Positions 45,107 to 49,672 of a stretch of DNA of 49,672 bases are shown one piece after another. The translations under genes were made by a program, and so were the position numbers. The stretch covers positions 1 through 49,672 of the forward strand of contig JAURZI010000149.1 of assembly GCA_030653435.1 (NCBI GenBank), in the 5' to 3' direction. The stretch's first letter is position 1; every line of letters starts with the position of its first letter. Under the pieces are notes generated by a model. That model was not told the DNA's origin and did no database searches. It worked only from the letters and a program-made list of their open reading frames with translations. Origin of the DNA: Methylovulum sp. GTDB taxonomy: Bacteria > Pseudomonadota > Gammaproteobacteria > Methylococcales > Methylomonadaceae.

Positions 45107-47536
45107 TTAGATCTTGAACGTGCCCAGCGATAACGACAGGTCATGGGTTTGATCCTCCAGCGATTCAGCGGCAGCGGCGGCTTGTTCAACTAGCGCGGCA
45201 TTCTGTTGCGTCACATCATCCATTTGCCGGATAGCTTGGTTGACTTGGCCGATGCCGGCAGTTTGCTCGGCAGACGCGGCGGTAATCTCAGCAATAATGG
45301 TTGTGACATTGCGGATGGAATGGACAATTTCATCCATGGTTTGCCCGGCGGTGGAAACCAATTGGCTGCCATTGTTGACTTTTTCAACCGAATCGTTGAT
45401 TAAGCGCTTGATCTCGCTAGCCGCATTACCCGCCCGTTGCGCGAGATTCCGCACTTCTGTCGCCACCACAGCAAAACCCTTGCCTTGATCGCCCGCCCGT
45501 GCGGCTTCAACGGCCGCGTTTAAAGCCAATATATTGGTCTGGAAGGCGATATCGTCAATGACGGAAATAATTTCGACAATCCGGTGTGAGGACTGGTTGA
45601 TGTTATCCATCGTTGCAACTACGGAGTCAACTGCCGAAACGCCACGCGTGGCAATGGCGGCGGCTTGTCCTGCCAAATCATTAACGTGCGAGGCGTGGGC
45701 ATTGTTTTGCCGCACGGCGGATGTCAGCTCCTGCATGCTTGCGGTGGTCTGTTCCAGGCTGGCGGCTTGCTCTTCGGTACGGTGGGACAAATCATTATTA
45801 CCCGCAGCAATTTCTTTGGCGGCAGTGTTAATCATCGCTGACGCGCCATGAATTTTGCCTATCAATTGTTTTAAATTATCGGCGGTATGGTTAATGCTTG
45901 ATGTGACGGCACCAAAAATGCCGGGGTAATTCTGGTGTATGGATTGGGTCAAATCGCCTTGTGCCAGTGCGTCGGCAACACGGACGATATCATTTAAGCT
46001 GTTCAGCGCATCCAGCGTTAAATTAATATTGTCTTTTAACAGCGCCAGTTCGCCACGCCCTTCAACCGTGACGCGGTGGCTGATATCGCCTACGGCAATG
46101 CGTCCCATAACCCTGCCAATATCGCCGAACATGGCCTGCATGGCTTTTTCTGCCGATACGGCATTATCGACGGCGTTTTTAAATTCGCCTTTAACATGGG
46201 TGTCGACGCGTGTTGAAAAATCGCCGTTGCGTAAGGCTTGCATGGCTTGGTTTAATGCGGCTATGGTCAAGGCCAATTCTTCAACCGTCGAGTTGACCGT
46301 TGCTTTCAAGCGCTTTAAATCGCCGTTGACATTCGCATGGATACGGACGTTAAAATCCCCTTTTTCCAGTGCATCCATGACTGAATTGGTTTCTTGCAAG
46401 GCGGTTTGCAGGGAGGCGAGCATATTGTTAAATGCTTGCGCCGTCTGTCCGATTTCATCCTCGGCTTGATAATGGATGGTTTTAGAAAAATCACCTGTTT
46501 TGTCCACGTCAACAATTATGTCTTTCATCATGGTTAGTGGTTGGGTGATGGCGCGGGTAATTAATCTCACCAGAATAAACGTGCCCATAAACACGATAGC
46601 GGTGCCGATAAGGTTAACCATTAGCGCGGTTAACGCGTTCGTTTCAATGGCGTCGGCACTGGCTTGCAAATCGGCAACCAATTTATCTTCGACTTTTTTC
46701 ATGGCGTTGATCCGCAAGGTCGCCATGTCAAACCAATAATTGCTGTCAACACCCAATGCGCTGTCCAGCGGTGATTGCAAGGTATGTTTGCGTAGCCTTT
46801 CAACTTCATCAACGGCTGAGCCTGATACGGTTTTAGCATGAAAGGCAATTTGTTCAGGCGTTGCAATTTGTGTGAACTGGCTTAAATTAGCATTGTATTC
46901 GCCTAAGTTTGCCGAAATGCTTAATAAATGCGGCCTGTCCAGTTTGTCTATGGCAAAAATGCCGGACATGACCGCGCGTTCCCGTCCTGCGCGTTCCTTC
47001 ATGTTCAAATAAGCTGAATAAGTGTTTGCGCCTCGCATGATTTCATCGTCTTTAACCACTTTGCCGATGTTGTTTGACAATTCAAGCAAGGACTGGATCA
47101 CCGCAGTATATTGTGCGGCCGCAGACAAACCATCGATAGCAAATGCGTCTGCCTGTTGGCGTAATGTTTTGAGTTGGCTTAATTGCGTGACGGTGTTTGC
47201 AATGCCCGCCTTACTTTCAGCGATGCGGGCATTTATGTCGAGCAGCAAGGGTTGGATGGATTTGTCGCTATCCGTGCGTAAGCCTGGGAGTTTATCAGCC
47301 ATTTTTGCTCCGTGGCTGCTGATAAAGCCGACGGTTGTACCGCGTTCTTTTTGCAGATTGTGGACAACTGCGCCAATTTCAGCAAAAAAATCGCTGTCTT
47401 GGATCAATTGCTTTGACATTGAAAATCTTGCGTATTTGTCAACAACCATCAGCGAGCTAAAACCGACGATGCCTAGCATCGGCAAAACCAGCATCAATAA
47501 TAATTTGTGTTTAATGGGCATGTTTTTTAGGGACAT
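45107..47536 (-). CDS. Methyl-accepting chemotaxis protein with NIT sensor and poly-HAMP stalk
   Basis: An 809-aa chemoreceptor. TM1 is [21 protein letters not shown]. The periplasmic NIT domain has [18 protein letters not shown], as in nitrate/nitrite sensors. TM2 lies near 305-325. After the first HAMP come about four more HAMP-like units ([43 protein letters not shown]). The signalling tip is [36 protein letters not shown] (two halves of the conserved hairpin). No C-terminal NWETF pentapeptide was seen (ends LGTFKI). AAAGG lies about 8 nt before the start. It converges on the hybrid kinase with 29 nt between the stops. Ligand inferred only by domain. Confidence 0.94.
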   Translation of the reverse strand: MSLKNMPIKHKLLLMLVLPMLGIVGFSSLMVVDKYARFSMSKQLIQDSDFFAEIGAVVHNLQKERGTTVGFISSHGAKMADKLPGLRTDSDKSIQPLLLDINARIAESKAGIANTVTQLSQLKTLRQQADAFAIDGLSAAAQYTAVIQSLLELSNNIGKVVKDDEIMRGANTYSAYLNMKERAGRERAVMSGIFAIDKLDRPHLLSISANLGEYNANLSQFTQIATPEQIAFHAKTVSGSAVDEVERLRKHTLQSPLDSALGVDSNYWFDMATLRINAMKKVEDKLVADLQASADAIETNALTALMVNLIGTAIVFMGTFILVRLITRAITQPLTMMKDIIVDVDKTGDFSKTIHYQAEDEIGQTAQAFNNMLASLQTALQETNSVMDALEKGDFNVRIHANVNGDLKRLKATVNSTVEELALTIAALNQAMQALRNGDFSTRVDTHVKGEFKNAVDNAVSAEKAMQAMFGDIGRVMGRIAVGDISHRVTVEGRGELALLKDNINLTLDALNSLNDIVRVADALAQGDLTQSIHQNYPGIFGAVTSSINHTADNLKQLIGKIHGASAMINTAAKEIAAGNNDLSHRTEEQAASLEQTTASMQELTSAVRQNNAHASHVNDLAGQAAAIATRGVSAVDSVVATMDNINQSSHRIVEIISVIDDIAFQTNILALNAAVEAARAGDQGKGFAVVATEVRNLAQRAGNAASEIKRLINDSVEKVNNGSQLVSTAGQTMDEIVHSIRNVTTIIAEITAASAEQTAGIGQVNQAIRQMDDVTQQNAALVEQAAAAAESLEDQTHDLSLSLGTFKI

Positions 47537-47680
47537 TTCGTGACCTTTTTAGAGTGCTGTCAATTAATTTGGAATAGTATCCACCCAGCTTATGCCGTTC
47601 CATCAGGGCGCAGGGTGCTGGATATTATCCGCAACAGCTCTGAAATCCTGGTATGAGCGGCATCGAAAAACGTTGGGCGC

Positions 47681-47980
47681 TCAATCGCCAGGGCCGGAGC
47701 GGCGAATCCCTCGCTGCATAAAACCGTAAAGCCCTTCAACCTTGTCACGTGCCCAAGGTGTTTTACGCAAAAATTTGAGGCTGGAGGTTATGCTGGGGTC
47801 ATTGCTAAAACAGCGTAACGGTATGCGCTCAGCCATACCAGCCCAACCATAATGCGCCACCAGTTCCGTGACTATGGTTTCCAGCGTGATACCATGCAAG
47901 GGGTTATGGCGTTGCTTCTGTGGCGATGGTCCAGTTTGCGCGGCGGTAGGGTCGGCAACATCGGTGGCGGGCAATTTCAT
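47681..47980 (-). CDS. VF530-family DNA-binding protein
   Basis: A 99-aa protein of the VF530 (DUF2132) family. The whole core is recognisable: [53 protein letters not shown]. Family members are small DNA-binding proteins of unclear role. An extra N-terminal stretch of about 27 residues rich in Thr, Ala and Gln is not part of the family core, so a later start is possible, but no better ATG is visible. It diverges from the RTX gene. Confidence 0.9.
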   Translation of the reverse strand: MKLPATDVADPTAAQTGPSPQKQRHNPLHGITLETIVTELVAHYGWAGMAERIPLRCFSNDPSITSSLKFLRKTPWARDKVEGLYGFMQRGIRRSGPGD

Positions 47981-48390
47981 CTGTGCTGTTGGTAGGGTAA
48001 TGGGGTTGAAAGGGCGCGCGTCCGATACGGTGCTATCATTTAAGTCGCTAGAGATTGTGTCGATACTGCGCTAATTCCAACTCAAGCGAGGCATCTACAA
48101 GCGAACAGTCTAGTCCTGCCTGATTTTCACATTATAGCAAATAACCCCATTGGGTAATCAGATTAGGTGGGGCGGTAAGGTGTTATACAACCTATACTTT
48201 TTAAATCGTTGCAACACCATCGTGCACCTACTAATGAGAAATGTTTTTCATGCTCTGCAATTTGATAAATGGCACAGCCAGGGTTAAGATTCGTCCGCGC
48301 AACATTTAACCATCAGGCTGCTCCATTTATCCGCAACGCGCCGCCAACTAAACCTTAGCGACTTATCCCCCCTGCAACCGAGGACAGGCA
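47981..48390. other. Intergenic region between the VF530 gene and the RTX gene
   Basis: No gene is recognised in these 410 nt. A good sigma70 promoter for the rightward gene is present: TTGATA (48262-48267), 17 nt, TAAGAT (48285-48290), about 100 nt before its ATG. The remaining sequence shows no clear inverted repeat or operator. Confidence 0.5.
48262..48290 (+). promoter_or_regulatory. Putative promoter of the RTX exoprotein gene
   Basis: TTGATA and TAAGAT at 17-nt spacing match sigma70 elements well and point at the RTX gene starting at 48391. The ribosome-binding site GAGGA lies about 7 nt before that ATG. Confidence 0.5.
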
Positions 48391-49672
48391 ATGAATGAAT
48401 ATCCACTCAATCAACTGATTATTATCGATAGCCGGGTCACTGGTTGGCAGAGTTTAATCCGCACATTTAGCCCGGATGCTAAGCTATTGATCCTCGATTC
48501 CTCGCGTGACGGGCTGGCACAGATATATGCACGCATCGCTGCTTTGCAGGCGGCACCCGATGTTACGCCGCTACAAACAATACACATTATTTCCCACGGC
48601 AGCGCAGGTAATCTGCAGCTGGGCGCCACGACACTCGACACCGAAAACCTTGCTGAACACGCCCGGCAACTTGCGGCTATCGGACGCACACTTAGCCATA
48701 ACGGCGATATTTTACTGTATGCGTGCGATGTCGCCGGAAACGGGACTGGTTTGCAGTTTATCAAGCAACTGGGCGCACTGACCCATGCCGAGGTCGCCGC
48801 CTCCGATAATTTGACCGGATCTGCCTTGCAAGGCGGCGATTGGCTATTGGAGCAAGCGACAGGAACTATTGAATCCACCCCGTTAAGCGGCGCTGCGTTT
48901 GATGTGTATTCCGGTGTGCTTGAATTCATTACCGGCACGACTGGCGATGATTATCTGCCGGGGACAAATAATGACGATATTTTGGACGGTAAGGCCGGTG
49001 CTGACCAATTATATGGCTATGACGGCAATGACCAGCTCACCGGCGGAACCGGCAATGACTATCTGATAGGCAATGCGGGTGCTGACACTTATCCGATCGC
49101 CAAGGGCGACGGACATGATGAAATTAATAACTGGGATGCCGACAACAGCGTCGATACCGTACAATTCATCAATGTCGCTTCGACCGACATCAGCGCCAAA
49201 TACCGCGACCCCGGTTCGGCCAATTACAACAACGGACCGCTGGTCCTGCAATACGGTACAGGCGGCCAGTTAACGGTAGACGATTATTTCTACAGCCCGG
49301 AATACCGGATCGACCAGTTTAAATTCTCCGATGGCGTCATCTGGGGCTGGGACGACCTGAAGGCATTAGGGTTGATCGGCTCGGCATTCGATGATTCTAT
49401 CCACGGTTATGCCGGGGGCAGCAACACGCTCAAAGGCTTGGCGGGCAATGATTATCTGAAAGGCGTCGAATTGGGCGATGTGCTCGATGGCGGCGCGGAT
49501 GCAGACCGTTTGTACGGTGATGACGGTGCGGACAAGCTTATCGGCGGCACCGGCAACGACTACCTGGAAGGCAATGCGGGCGCTGACACTTATGTCATCA
49601 CCAAGGCCGACGGCCAGGATGAAATCTATAACTGGGATGCCGACAACAGCACCGATACCGTGCAATTTATCA
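48391..49672 (+). CDS. DUF4347/RTX calcium-binding exoprotein (partial, runs off the right end)
   Basis: The frame is open from ATG 48391 to the window end (427 codons). The N-terminus is a DUF4347 domain: LIIIDSRVTGWQSLI, HIISHGSAGNLQLG, NGDILLYACDVAGNGTGLQFI, DNLTGSALQGGDWLLE. No signal peptide is present, as is normal for type I-secreted RTX proteins. Nonapeptide-like RTX repeats follow (GGTGNDYL, GNAGADTY, DGGADADRLYGDDGADKL) and the haemolysin-type related domain (NSVDTVQFI ... LVLQYG ... YRIDQFKFSDGVIWGWDD). A 501-nt unit is repeated (about 49042 and 49543). The start has GAGGA upstream. It is probably a large surface adhesin; the C-terminal secretion signal lies beyond the window. Confidence 0.88.
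   Translation, partial: MNEYPLNQLIIIDSRVTGWQSLIRTFSPDAKLLILDSSRDGLAQIYARIAALQAAPDVTPLQTIHIISHGSAGNLQLGATTLDTENLAEHARQLAAIGRTLSHNGDILLYACDVAGNGTGLQFIKQLGALTHAEVAASDNLTGSALQGGDWLLEQATGTIESTPLSGAAFDVYSGVLEFITGTTGDDYLPGTNNDDILDGKAGADQLYGYDGNDQLTGGTGNDYLIGNAGADTYPIAKGDGHDEINNWDADNSVDTVQFINVASTDISAKYRDPGSANYNNGPLVLQYGTGGQLTVDDYFYSPEYRIDQFKFSDGVIWGWDDLKALGLIGSAFDDSIHGYAGGSNTLKGLAGNDYLKGVELGDVLDGGADADRLYGDDGADKLIGGTGNDYLEGNAGADTYVITKADGQDEIYNWDADNSTDTVQFI

Noticed and set aside
49009-49665. Minus-strand open frames near the right edge
   Set aside because: They are antisense to the RTX repeats; the plus frame is continuous and has clear domain matches.

Overview
The window looks like chromosome of a gammaproteobacterial methylotroph, most likely a Methylococcales-type methanotroph. 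The main evidence is a formaldehyde-activating enzyme gene (fae) next to archaeal-like genes of the tetrahydromethanopterin/methylofuran C1 pathway, and a suhB / trmJ-cysE-iscR-iscS-iscA neighbourhood of gammaproteobacterial type. No tRNA, rRNA, CRISPR array, prophage or insertion sequence was recognised.

Layout. (1) 1-8.2 kb, minus strand: a type IV pilus minor-pilin operon, fimT/gspH-pilV-pilW-pilX-pilY1, followed by a small secreted fibronectin-III-like reading frame broken by one in-frame TAG. (2) 8.3-9.1 kb: an overlapping MNT nucleotidyltransferase/HEPN pair. (3) 9.1-13.6 kb: suhB diverging from trmJ, then cysE, iscR, a NifS-like cysteine desulfurase and iscA; no iscU is present. (4) 13.7-17.9 kb: C1-cofactor genes: RimK-like ATP-grasp, CitG-like protein, fae, HisA-like protein and a second ATP-grasp. 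(5) 17.9-25.1 kb, minus strand: a five-gene signalling operon coding for a CheY-like receiver, a REC-PAS-PAS-GGDEF-EAL protein, a TonB-dependent receptor, a YfiR protein and a CHASE8-like sensor kinase. (6) 25.4-31.4 kb: an endonuclease/phosphatase-family protein, glycogen phosphorylase and a second TonB-dependent receptor. (7) 31.7-45.1 kb: a giant FAD/Fe-S oxidase, a second REC-PAS-PAS-GGDEF-EAL protein and a 2173-residue MASE1-CHASE-8xPAS hybrid kinase. These three genes are each preceded by a copy of a GTAG-type inverted REP pair. (8) 45.1-49.7 kb: a NIT-domain chemoreceptor with several HAMP units, a VF530-type DNA-binding protein, and the start of a large DUF4347/RTX exoprotein that runs off the right end.

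How the genes may work together. Region 5 could form one chain from outer membrane to cytoplasm: receptor, periplasmic YfiR, inner-membrane CHASE8 kinase, receiver proteins and c-di-GMP turnover. It resembles the YfiB-YfiR-YfiN system, but with a kinase as the output and a TonB receptor as the outer-membrane part. This is the most interesting candidate system in the window, and its function is inferred. Together with the pilus tip operon, the chemoreceptor and the RTX exoprotein, much of the window concerns surface sensing, motility and attachment. The isc and C1-cofactor genes are the housekeeping part.
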